From positions 171,502 to 235,501 of the forward strand of contig VXBM01001214.1 in assembly GCA_013400155.1 (NCBI GenBank): a stretch of DNA of 64,000 bases, written 5' to 3'. This document shows, one piece after another, positions 1-11,428 of this stretch (position 1 is its first letter; every line of letters begins with the position of its first letter). The DNA is from Helopsaltes ochotensis. Taxonomy: Eukaryota > Chordata > Aves > Passeriformes > Locustellidae. The notes below the pieces were generated by a model that ran no database searches, was not told where the DNA came from, and saw only the letters and a program-made list of their open reading frames with translations. The position numbers and the translations under genes are program-made.

Positions 1-2590
1 TCCTTCATCTAGAGACCAAATATATGTGTATATTTAATGGGAGAAGAAGGAAGAGAAAGGTTAGGAAAAGAGAATAAAGTGACTTATCCATGGATGTAGA
101 GAGTGAAATGAGATTATATTGAAAATTAACAAGTGAAAAGGCCAAGGTGCACTTGACTTTCCAAAATGGTAAATTGCAATCTTAGAATAATATTTCTCAA
201 GTTCCCAGTCCTCTATACAAGCTGGTTTCCCTTCATGGATTGTTCTCCCTGGATACATCATGTGAAAATACCAATTACAAGCTGTTGTTGGACTTCTCTG
301 CTGGAAATGCAAAATGTTTAATGGAAAATGCTTGCTTTAAAATATTTGTATGAACCATCAGATTTCTTCTACATAAGCAAACTGCCCAGCCTGATATTGA
401 AGGACTTCTTGAAAGGAAGGCTCCTAGGACTGAATTTCACAGTAAGCCTCAATTTAGCCATAAGAGCATCATTCTACGCTTTTATGATGATATTATCTGC
501 ATTTTGCACCTAACTGCTGCTGTTGTTGTCAAATTTTATTTCATAAAACAGGGTATGACTTATGCAGCAGCTTTTACCTTCGTCCACGTGTGGAAGAATC
601 AATACACATTCCAGCCAAGGTCTCCAGGCAACAATTGCAGGTTGCAGTCATAATGGTGGGAAGTGAGATTGCCTCCCATATCTGCAATTCAGAACATTTT
701 GCAGTTGATACAAGATTTTAGGTAATAATTTGTAAAAGTATCTGGATATTAAGAAACCTAAAGGGGTAAAATCCTGAACAGTGTTGCAGGAATCTTGTGC
801 ACTCCCCTGGTTTAATGAATCAGGATTTCACCTGTTCTGAATAAAGCTGGTTTTAACTTAGCTGCAAAACAAGGCAGAGTTCTTGTCACTCTGAGATAAC
901 AAAGTGCCAATGAGATTTAAGTTCTTATTCCTTTTTCATTGTTAGAGAGGCTCAATTCTATGTATGCTTCACAAATTAAATGCTTATTAAACTACTTAAC
1001 AGATTTATTCATCCCATTTTTACAACTGAACATTGTTTTAGTTTCTTTTAGTGTTGAAATTAAGAACAATGTTCAGATAATCCTCTTGTCTTCAAATCAG
1101 CATATTTAAATATATATAATTGTATCATCCTGGTGGTGAAATTGGTGCACAGAAATCAGCGATCACAGAAGGCCAAACTCTTCAAGCATTCATTTCAAAC
1201 GTGTTTTCTTGGCATTTCTACAGGATTTTGGTCAGGTGTCTTTTTGTTTTGGTTTATATTTTAAATGAAAAATATTGTAATTTTGAATAAGAAAATGTGG
1301 CTAGTGCTTTCTAAATGAAATGTTGCATTTGAAGCAGTGGTTCATTATGCACCAGAAAAGTCCTAAGGCTGAGAAGAAATGCGGTGTGTTTGCATTTGCA
1401 TTTTTGCTTAAAGCCTGAATAAGAAATATTTTCTCTGCTTTTGTAAGAGAGGTGGCATGAAAGTAATGATTTGCAGTTGAATAAAAAGTATGTGCAATAG
1501 CTAAAGAACTAGTTAAATATTAAACTTTCATTGCAATTAATTTCTTAGGCTTGAATCCAGAGTTAAGACTTTGGTCCCTAAAAGCTGTGAATTGGAGCAT
1601 CAAACTTTCTGAGTGCCTGGCCCTCACAATGAAACCCAGGGTGCTCCGTGAGGCATTCAGAGTGTTTTGAAAGTCTTGAGCTGGGAGTTCTGGAATTGCA
1701 ACCTGGCCAACATAACCTCATGGGGAGCTGAGCAACAGGGAACGCAAAGGGCAAGGGGTAGGTGTGTAAATTTCCTTTTCCTTGAAATGAAGGTTGTTAT
1801 TATTATTTTCTGTCTTTCACAAAGCTCCCCAACCTCTCCTGGTTTAACAACAGCTGTACACTGCAGCCTGCCTTACAGCAGTACTGCCCTTTTTGGTGGA
1901 CAGCTCACAGCTCAAGAACTGCTGGGATCTTGAAAGCTTTCACTGTTTCTGCACATGCCAGGACATGAAAGGTTAATATGGTTTTCTGCCAGGGCTTCCC
2001 AGTCATTTCTGGAGTAGGTGCTTATTATTTACTGCAGATCCCATGCCATATGGGGTCCTGAAATTCCATGGTTCAGTTCTTTTCAGTTGCAGAGGAATTT
2101 ATTTTTTAGCAGCCCTTGATGAAAAGTTTCTGATTCAAACACAGGATTAAGAGAGTTGTAAGACTTCCACAGCTTTTTAATTAAGAGTAAAAATCTTATA
2201 CCAGCTGTGGCCTATGGGTGTAATATATTAATGTTGGCTTTTGGTTGTGCCCACACTAGAACAGAACTGAGTCATGTTGGATCAGTCTGGAGATTCACTG
2301 TTGGGCTGTTTTGGGAGGGAGAAGTGTACATTACTAGCAGGAGGCTGTTAACTGTAGACAAAAACCTTTGTGAATAACGATTGATTAGCATCTCGCAAGC
2401 AGAAGGGGTACCTTAGCCAGCAGTGGCTAGAAAGTGAAGCTTTGATCATGGTTCTCATCTGGAATGTTGAAGATTTCAGGTTATTTCATGTTCCTGTCCC
2501 TGACTCCAAGATGGAAATTAAACCACTGTTTTTTCCACACTCCATTTCCTCTGGTTTACAATAAACTTTTTGTCCTCTGCTTGCTTGTTC

Positions 2591-2648
2591 TGTTTGGTTT
2601 TTTGGGTTTTTTTTGTTGATTTGTTTTTTGTTTTTTGTTTTTTTTTTT
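2591..2648. repeat. G/T-only low-complexity tract
   Basis: About 58 bases are made only of G and T apart from one A near 2619, with repeated TTTTG/TTTTTTG motifs. The strand bias is complete, since the partner strand is A/C-only. Longer tracts of the same kind lie at 36.0 kb and 42.3 kb. Confidence 0.85.
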
Positions 2649-5078
2649 CTGTCTCTCACAAACTACTTTTCTAGAAACCTATAGTTTCCTGTTAAAATTA
2701 CTTAATTGCTTCTGCTACAATTTGGTAAATAATCCTTGGACACTGGTTTTACTTTCAAACACTGTCCTCACAAAAACATTGCTACTGTGTACCAGAAAGA
2801 AATCCGTGCTGGACAGAAATTGCAGTGCTGAGTGTTATTGGACTTTCTTTGAAAGGAATTCTTTTTTTTTTTCATGCTTTATAATAGGATAATTGGTTCA
2901 GCTGTGTGGAACCACTTTTGGGTCCTACAAGGTGCACAGAGCCAGATGTAACACCAAACACTATTCTCTGAATGGGCAGAGTTCAGGACTGTATTACAGA
3001 CAGGTTTACAGGGTTGCTTTTTTTTTTTTTTCATGTTCATCATGACTGAGATATAAAAGATTAATAATTACAACTGCTAGAACAAAAAGGATCATTATGC
3101 AAATTTTAACATTGTGTTCCTGGAGGGAAAAACCTTTCCTAACTAAGCACTTTACCAGAAGATAAACAAGGCATTTTCAGAAAGGTCCAGCTAACAGCCT
3201 CATCAAACAATCTATGATACTTTCATTATTGCTCGTCAGTCCCTGCAGAAAGACAATCTCTCCTGTTTTACATAGTACTGAGTCTTTATAGTTGAAACCT
3301 TCCTTTCAATATGATTGTTAATAATGAGGGGTCATTAGCACATATTTTAATGAAATCAAAAGATTTTGTTTTGACTAAACAGCTTCATGGACTCTGGCCT
3401 TCGCTGCTGGATATTTATTTTGATGGCTGAGGATAAAACCAGAATTCATTATTGGAAGGACTGAGTCCAGAGCCAGCATTAATGTGTTATCACGTAGGGT
3501 CAGGCTTAGCAATGAAAGCTAATGGAACTCTCTGAGAACAGGAGATCATTTTGTATTAACTGTCACACCATGGACAAAATCCATCTTTCAAAATATTCAG
3601 CAGACATCCAGTGTTCCTATCCAGACTCACTCCTTTTGGACTTTTTTTTTTCCACTGTGTGCGCTGCCTAGATGTGTTTTGCTTAAATGGAAATTTTACA
3701 ACCAAGAGGACAGAGTAGGATGACTTAATTGCATTTCTGAAATGGCAGGTTCTGTTCTACAGCAGCTCTATCACCCTTGCACAGATTCTTTTTAAAAATG
3801 AACCATATTTCAAATTCAAGTTCAGTCCTGCATCGAAATTTATTCTTCTCTTATTATTCCTCTATAAAATGAGCTATTCTTAACTATTTTTTAGTATGTT
3901 TAATCCTTAGTTGGTGTGCCACTGAAGTTAACCCAAATCTGTAGATGCTATTTCATGTCAAGACCTCACAATAATACCTCCACCTTCTCACAATTAAAGT
4001 CTGCAGTACTTACCTAAATACTAACTTTAAAAAGGAAGAATCACCTGTGGCCTGTGGTTCCACTTCAGAATTTCCTTTGGGGTGTTTTATTTAAATCTGC
4101 AGGAGAACAGCTCAGCACGCACAGGGTCAGGGCTATGCTGACCTCCTGATTGAGGGCAGGAATAGTAGAGAAAATTCTCTGTAGGTCTGGCAAAAAAAGG
4201 AACTTCTTCAGCAGAAAGATGAGTCTTTTGTCCCCGCTCCTTTAGGTCTTTGGCTAAAAAGATTATGCTCTCTCTCCAGTTGGCTGAAAAAAAAGTGTGT
4301 GAGAGTAAGGATTTGCTGTAGTGTGACAATAATGGCCTTAGAAAGTGATTTTTGTACTGGTGGGCTGAGACAGACTGAAGGCAGGCAGGACAGGCACAGG
4401 CCACCTCCGAGCTGGGCAGGAGGTGCTCCACTGATGCGCTCACGGTCCAGAGAAGGTCCTGGCTGCGTTTGCCTCCTGCTCTCTCTGCTCCACGCAATTC
4501 CCAGGGAACCAGCTCAGCCAGGCAGCTCTCAGCTTGGAGCTGGGCTGCAGCCTGACAGGACACATCCTTGGCAGCCCTGAACTCACGCTGGGGCCGCTCC
4601 TCTGAGGTTTTTCAGTGACCTGCTAAAATCGGGCACTGACACAAACATCTCAGTGTGGAATTAAGTCCTGCATCTGCCCCAAAGTCCTGAAAATACGGTG
4701 GATCCATTTAAAATATTTGCACTAAATACAGAGCATAATTCTCAGAAAATCAGGTGGACTCAGCATATTTCATAACCTCATCAACCCAGGTTTTGGTCTC
4801 TTAACCACCTCTTTTGATTAAAGGCTTCATTTTGCCATTGTTTTTCCTGAGCACCTCACTATTTTTGAGCCTGTTTATCAAAAACAACAGAAAGGCTAGA
4901 ATCTTTGATATTCAAAATGAAATTAAAATAGGATGAGTTTAGTTGTCCCTCTTTGCCCACAGTACATTCAGTTCTCCATTTCATTAATTTTTTAAAGTAA
5001 TATATGTACACATTACATCGACTTATGAAATTCATTAGGAAGAATCCTTCTTATCATTCCTCTATAACACTATAAATA

Positions 5079-5081
<3 letters not shown>

Positions 5082-5112
<31 letters not shown>

Positions 5113-5139
5113 TATATAGATATATAGATATATATATAC
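5082..5139. repeat. (AT)n microsatellite followed by GATATATA-type repeats
   Basis: About 14 AT dinucleotides (5082-5110) are followed by GATATATA-like units to 5139. This is a simple compound microsatellite and probably length-polymorphic. Confidence 0.9.
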
Positions 5140-7708
5140 ACTTGCAGGCAAGAACAACTAGAATTGCCAGCAACTTAGACAATACATTTTACACTACATT
5201 GTGCCTACATGTATAGGCACATACAGCCTGAGGTGTTGGTTTCATTAATATCTCATCTTTCCACGTGTGCATTCGTCTTGACAGTTCAAATTAATGTTCT
5301 AGCAGTGGTGGGTTCTGATGTATGGCAGGAAAAAAATACAAGCAATCAATTCAGCTTATAAATATTGAAGTGCTGCCATATAGAACAACAGGAAGCACTG
5401 GAAAAATAAGACCAAGAAGAGAGAGAAACTTATCAATACACATTACAAATCCTAATAGTTATCTGCAACAGGGTTACCTCGATTCTCCTATAAGGCTTTA
5501 TTCCTAGAAAAATCCCAAGTACTCCTCTCCCATTATCTATGGACTTTTTCCGTTCACTGACATAACTTCCCCCCTCACCACCTCTGAACTCCTGTCATCC
5601 CTCACAGCCCTTTCTGCAACTTCTGACAGCATCTTGTGTTATCCTGAGATAATTCTGTATGTCACATCCAGCAATTTCTTTGTCACGTCCATTTGTTTTC
5701 CGTGTCCATGTGCCATCCGTGACAATATGAATAAATTAAGGGAAGTAAACCAGGTTATTCCTGATGAGACAAGAGATGTGGAGCAGCCTGGGAATGGGTC
5801 CAATGGCTGGCACTGGCACTTTTCTCCAGACACAGACACACGATACTTTCTGTGCCTCACAAACCTTGGAGCTGTGCAACCTTCCACTCACTCATCTTGC
5901 CCTTCCATGGAAAAGCATCTCTCAAACCCCAAGTGCAGCCAGGCAGCCGTTTCCAAGCTTCTCAGAGAAGCATTTCCAGATATTTCAATAGGGAAACCTC
6001 TGCTCTGGGCTTAGAAGGAAAAGCAAAACCTCATAATTCAAAGAGAAATGTCTGATGAGAAGGTCAGTGAATAAACAGAAAGAAAAAGATGCAGTTATGA
6101 GCTTTTCAGCATTTCTCCTACAGTACATGCAGTAAGAAGTATCTGCTTCCTGCCTGATAACCTAGGATTTAGCCATAAGTTTCTACTGAAGAATTCCTCT
6201 TTTTAGTGATTCACCGTCAGACTAACTTCATTCTTTGTAGCAGTATCATCTTTTTTTTCTTTTTTTCTTTCTTTTTTTTGGTTTTTTTTTTTTGAGGAAT
6301 GGATGTGAACTTGAGGCTCCCACATGAAATCCTTGGAAGCTGCAAACCTGAGACTTGACAAATGATTCCTCTTTCCAGTGTGTTTTATCTAAAACGTGAA
6401 AAGATGAACAAGTCTTGAGGCTTTTTTTAAAAAGCGGAAGGAAAATCTAATGACTGATCGTTGGCTCTGCAAGATGACTTCTGCATCACTGCTGAGGATT
6501 TCCAATCACGCAACTGAAAAACCCGCAGCAGAGCTCTGACCTGCAGCTTTACAGAGCAGATGGTGTGCTGCCAGGAGATGTTGAGGTTTCCTTCTCTGCG
6601 ATGTAGGTCTGCTGTCACTCCAAAGCAAAGAGACGAGTTGGTGCAGAGCATTTTTCCCTGAGACAGCTTCCCAAAAGGTCTCCCAGAGCTCCCTGTCACT
6701 CTCACAGTGTTCAGCCTCTTGCTGGAGTGGGTGAACAAATGTAGCAGTTGAGAATATTGCAGCCATAAACTAGAAAACACTATTTTGTTCTTTACATACT
6801 GTCATTTTTTTCGGGGAATAATTTGTTTACATTTACATTTATATGATATTGAAAAATATCAAATAATATATTTCCTAAAGTTATTCTATTCTTCTCCCTG
6901 AGAAATAAGCAGTAATTGCACTACCAGCCAGCTTCCACGGAATTGATGCCAATAATGTAAGCAGCTGTATTTTTACATTTTGTTTAATAAAATTGCTTTT
7001 ATGTAAAGGTCTGCTATTAAGCATTTGATAGCTTCACACGAGAAAAAAAAATCTCTGGTATGGAAAGGCAATTATAATTTGAAGAATTATTGCCATAAAC
7101 TTTAATGTTTTTCAATTTCAATCTATTGTGAGGCAAGAATTTCTCTAGAGCTGTCGCATTCAATGTTCCATTTTTAAAAAGAGTAATGGAATAAAAAATA
7201 CTGGGTGATATATGGAATTTTATGACAAAAAAGCAAAACCCCCTCAAATTTTTCTCTCTGCAGTCATCTCTACCTTTAGTCTTATTAGTTGCCATGAAAA
7301 ATATCCCAAAAAGGGCCTGTAAGCCCAAATAATTATATACGTGCTTGCATAACTTGTTGATAGAAGCTGAATATCTAAATATTCTTTATGCCTTGGCCTT
7401 GCAGCTAATTCATTTTGCCACTGCTGTCTCTAGATTTATATTTTTATAGCTAAATTCTTTCGCTAGGCACCGGAGAGAAGTATCGCAGGAGGTGATTTAC
7501 TCTTTTCCTCTCTTTCGGCATGAGATACTCAGGTAAAAGCAGCTGTGTTTCACTCGGAGGTGACTGAGATCAGGGGAAGTCCTACTCTGGATAATTAATT
7601 TCATAGAGAACCACGCCTTCAGTGATCTTGGCATCATTAGAATTGCTCAGCTCTTACCCAGCACTGAGATACGGCAGTGCATCAATTCAATCGGTGTGAA
7701 AGTAGCTC

Positions 7709-7827
7709 TAGATTGGTATTGGGAAGAAATTCTGTGGAGGTGCCGAGGCCCCGGCAGAGATGGCCCAGAGGAGCTGTGGATGCCCCTGGATCCCTGGAAA
7801 TGTCCAAGGCCAGGTTGGATGGTTCTT
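7709..7827 (+). mobile_element. CR1 LINE fragment, sense, 3' part
   Basis: The sequence matches the bird CR1 3' region in sense orientation: 'gggaagaaattct', then a 'cagaggagctgtggatgcccctggatccctgg' type block, then a 'gtccaaggccaggttgg' block. It has no 5' coding part and stops before the octamer tail. The missing tail may be the piece at 8871-8937, beyond the LTR that lies between them. It is a dead-on-arrival copy with no coding capacity. Confidence 0.85.
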
Positions 7828-8040
7828 TGTGGGAAAACAGCTAAGAAGCAGGACTCCAAGTACTGCCAGACTCATGACAGAAGTAGATGTGCTAGAGGGC
7901 CACAAGCCCTGGCAAGTCGAGGCAGGACCCTGAAGGAGGAAAAGATCAGGGTGAATGTTTGCATGCAAGACAGTACAGGCCTGTACAAGTCTGTGCTAGC
8001 CCAGAGTTAAGCAATGTTACTAAGAAATATTAGATATGGT

Positions 8041-8866
8041 TGTTGTGGTTGTTATTGTTTAAGCAGGTAGTTATTTTTAGCTTCAAAGGTATATGTTGCC
8101 CTGACTTTTGCAGCTTTTCTGGTGTGTTTCTTAGTTTTTAGAGTGGAGTCAGAATTCTCAATGTTCTGCATTGCTTTTGCTTCTTTCTCATGCTGGTGCT
8201 ATCAATAGATAGGGTTGTTTGGGAATTTTCTCTGGNNNNNNNNNNNNNNNNNNNNNNNNNNNNNNNNNNNNNNNNNNNNNNNNNNNNNNNNNNNNNNNNN
8301 NNNNNNNNNNNNNNNNNNNNNNNNNNNNNNNNNNNNNNNNNNNNNNNNNNNNNNNNNNNNNNNNNNNNNNNNNNNNNNNNNNNNNNNNNNNNNNNNNNNN
8401 NNNNNNNNNNNNNNNNNNNNNNNNNNNNNNNNNNNNNNNNNNNNNNNNNNNNNNNNNNNNNNNNNNNNNNNNNNNNNNNNNNNNNNNNNNNNNNNNNNNN
8501 NNNNNNNNNNNNNNNNNNNNNNNNNNNNNNNNNNNNNNNNNNNNNNNNNNNNNNNNNNNNNNNNNNNNNNNNNNNNNNNNNNNNNNNNNNTGGTTTTTCA
8601 GCCTTCTGATGTGTTTTCATTCTTGCAACAAGTTTCTCATGCTTCTAAGTATAAACAAAAATTGTTTACATATTTTCATGGAGGAGGAGAGGAATGATGG
8701 ATTGTTAGTTTGTCCAGTGGAATTGGAGATGTGGCAACACTCTTGGCCAATCCCTGCTTGGAATGGAGGATGGATATAATGGAGTCAGAATAAAGGTCAG
8801 CTCTCTTTTGCTCTTCCACCTTCTGAGTGTCTGTGTCTCTTCCTTTGGCTGTGCTTGTCAGTAACA
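8041..8866 (+). mobile_element. LTR (endogenous retrovirus), interrupted by an assembly gap
   Basis: The part after the gap (8591-8866) aligns by eye with the LTRs at 17.5, 41.7 and 61.5 kb. Shared blocks are 'cagccttctga', 'agtttctcatgc', 'ttcatggaggaggagag', 'tgatggattgttagtttg', 'ggagatgtggcaac' and an AATAAA signal near 8791, and it ends in ...AACA. The left end starts TGTTGTGG, as in the 17.5-kb copy, but most of the interior is unknown because 8236-8590 is N. I see no clear target-site duplication. A sense CR1 lies on both sides, so the LTR probably inserted into that CR1. The left boundary is uncertain and could be as far left as 7828. Confidence 0.7.
8236..8590. other. Assembly gap (355 Ns)
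   Basis: There are 355 consecutive unknown bases inside an LTR. Open frames that run through this gap are artefacts of N translation and should be ignored. Confidence 0.99.
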
Positions 8867-8870
8867 TGTG

Positions 8871-8937
8871 GCAGTGGGGTTGGAACTATGTCATCTCTCT
8901 GGTCTCCCCAACTCAATCCACCCCACGATTCTATGAC
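8871..8937 (+). mobile_element. CR1 3' tail, sense
   Basis: The string running from 'ggcagtggggttggaacta' through 'ggtctccccaactcaatcc' to 'cacgattctatgac' aligns with the last ~70 bp of a sense CR1, including one ATTCTATG-type octamer. It directly follows the LTR and may be the displaced 3' end of the CR1 at 7709-7827, with roughly 50 bp of the expected intervening sequence not found. Confidence 0.7.
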
Positions 8938-9804
8938 TTTAGGGAAGAGGGAGTGAAGGCCATGCAGTTGTGCTCTTGGAAAGCAGAAAGGGCCTGGCTG
9001 CTTTGTCCTGCTTATAAGCTACGTCCCACTTACCCTGGAGGTGCTGGGGGATGAAGGGTGACTTGGCATGCATGAAACCCCACAGACTGTGTGAAGGGTT
9101 GAGGCAAACTCCAAACCCAGCAATCCCCCCGGGATACAGAATGACTCAGTGCTCATCTCCTGCACAGAGCCCAGCCGTACAGATTTAAAGCTCTGGTGGT
9201 CAAGGCTGACTTCAAGGTGTCACACCTCACCTATTTTTGACCTGCTGACAAAAAGAGCAGCTGGTGGCTCCATCAAAGCAACCCCTGGGCTAGAAATCAC
9301 TGCCTCAGACAGGCAAAGGGAGGAGAGTTTGCAAAAATCTATTGCTGTTATTTAAAAGCTAAAACGAAGTGATCAAACGATCTCGTGTTTCACATCCTTC
9401 CAGTGATGGATCACAGTCCAAAACCTTCCACTTATAAAGCTTCACTTGAACAATGGGCTAAAAAGAGGGGAGAAGTGACAAATTTGAAGACCTCTCCTGA
9501 CTCCAGTGATGATAAAACTTCTGATCTGCTGTAATTCATCAGAGCATGTTCTTATGTTGAAGCTTGCAGGCTGGCACGGTGATTTCAATGCATTTTATTA
9601 AATGCACCAAGTTAAGTGCTTTGCTGGCTCCCAGTTTGACACAAATGCCTCTTGAAATGACTCTCAGGGTATTTCTGTAAAAGAAATCAGTGACTAAAGT
9701 TGTATAAATTGGAGTGTCCAGGATGCCAAAATAAGATTTAGTGTGACCATGAACATTTTCTCTTGGGAATTCATCTTCAAGGTAAAAAAAAAAAAAAAAA
9801 GAAA

Positions 9805-9870
<66 letters not shown>

Positions 9871-11129
9871 AAAAAATCTTCATTATAGTTAGATGATCTT
9901 ATTTTGAAATCAATATCACTGTCTCTTGAAATATAGGCAAATAAAAAAAATTAAAGTATTTAGGAGTTTTGTTGTTTTTACATTTTTTTACATTTGGACC
10001 ATCACAATAACTCTTGAAATACAAGCCAAAGTGAAGAAATACTATTTTTGTCTTCAGCTGTGCTGAGTTTGAGTAACTATCCATTTTAGTTACATACATA
10101 TGAGTAAATATTTTCAAAAGTTAATTTATCTAAAGAGGATAAGTTATTCCAACTACTTCTTAAGAAGTAGGGAGAAAAATTATATTAAAATTTTATAAGT
10201 ATTAAAAATGTCATGGTGCTTTGTATTGGTGCTGTAAAATATTGTTTTAAAAATTAAATTCCATTTAAAATATAAAATAAATGGAAGGGTTAACACAATA
10301 CAGAATTTGAAATTAAATATTTGATTTTGGGAAGAAAAACAATTTTGAGTTTATTTTAATTAACCTGGGGATATTTGTTGTAAGCAAGCCCATTCCACTT
10401 TTCTCTGTCTCAAACACACACCAAAAAATTCTTTTCCTGTGTCCTGTATTTGATTTTTACCTCAGGGAAGCCTCTCTCTGAGCTCTGTCACTGAACACAA
10501 TGCAGTTGAGCAGGTGCAAATGAGACTAAGAAATAGGAGAGTGATTTGTCTAATAATCGTAAAAGAAGATCTATTTTGGAGGTTAAGATAGGTAAAGTAG
10601 CCTCCAGAAAATCTCAAAACAGTGATTATGCTGCCCAAGAGCCCAGTGGTGAATGAATCTGAGGGGATGCAGTAGAGATTAGTGATTTTTCTGTCTCTGT
10701 TGAAGACGTGGGCTTTGCTTTGGCCATCTTTCTAATTTAAAACATCAGCGTTTTCATGGGGACTGGCCACAATGCTTGTGAGGTTTAAAAGGAATGGGCA
10801 AACAAAACATCAGGGCAGTGATTATCCACTTTCTTTCAGATATATTTTCTAATACACTTTCCAGAGGGGAAGAGTGCACGATGCAGGAGGGTTGGATACT
10901 CACTGGGCTGTTCTGTGTCCCCAGGTCTGGGATTAGATGATTAAATTGTACAGAGCATTTCAGGTCCCTCAGGAGCTGCGCTTCTGGTCCCTCTTTTCCA
11001 GATTGTGTGCTGGTGCTCATAGCAGGGGCTGAAGTACTCAGCTGGCGACTGGCAATGTCTTATTTCTCTAAATAAATAACTAAATACCAAATAAGCAAAC
11101 TGACTTTTTTGGGGGGGAAAAAATGGAAG
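8938..11129. other. Non-coding DNA, no recognised gene
   Basis: I see nothing gene-like. The stretch holds a long poly(A) run (9784-9865) and is very AT-rich from 9.88 to 10.4 kb. Short open frames show no recognisable domain. Confidence 0.65.
9784..9865. repeat. Long interrupted poly(A) tract
   Basis: Seventeen A's, then GAAAC, then about 60 uninterrupted A's, followed by a GAGG-interrupted A run. A 7-bp direct repeat ATCTTCA lies just before (9773-9779) and just after (9876-9882). That could be a target-site duplication around a tail-only insertion, or chance. No retrocopied gene body is recognisable upstream. Confidence 0.85.
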
Positions 11130-11428
11130 TGTAGCCCTGATTTCATGCCTAAAATATTTTGGTTTTCTGAAATCCCTTTCCCAAGCGATTTTTCTGTAAA
11201 CAAGAGAAAGGTTTTTGTAACTGTACCTAAGTTATTCATTCTTTCTCACAGGAGGAGCTTCTTCTTGATGTCCCTCTGGTTTGACCAATGTGATTGAAGA
11301 AGTTTGCCTTTGTTTCACCAATCAAGTTAGTCTGTGTAAAATAGTATAAAAAGGAGACGCATCCCAAAATAAAGGAATCATTTTCAACCTTCTGAATCTC
11401 GGAGTCTGTGGTGTTGTAGCGTAAAACA
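11130..11428 (+). mobile_element. LTR-like element, diverged member of the same LTR family
   Basis: The block 'acaggaggagcttcttcttgatg', then 'ctggtttgaccaatgtgattga', then a CCAAT motif ('caccaatcaag') and a TATA-like GTATAAAAAG (11344-11353), then AATAAA (11368-11373), has the layout of the better preserved LTRs at 17.5 and 41.7 kb. The middle is diverged. Boundaries are approximate (TGTAG start, ...AAACA end), and I could not confirm a target-site duplication. Confidence 0.6.

Larger units (their letters stand above)
1..7708. other. AT-rich non-coding DNA, no recognised gene
   Basis: I see no recognisable gene, CR1 or LTR here. Open frames are short and overlap in several frames. The longest, about 158 codons on the minus strand at 4087-4563, has no domain, signal or homology that I recognise. 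Visible structure is limited to a G/T-only tract near 2.6 kb, short T runs (3019-3032, 6250-6293) and an AT microsatellite near 5.1 kb. The stretch could be intergenic or intronic. Confidence 0.7.

Noticed and set aside
4087..4563. 158-codon open frame, minus strand
   Set aside because: Overlaps another open frame on the plus strand in a GC-richer patch. No domain or splice context.
8138..8779. Several open frames of 139-186 codons
   Set aside because: They exist only because the 355-base N gap contains no stop codons.
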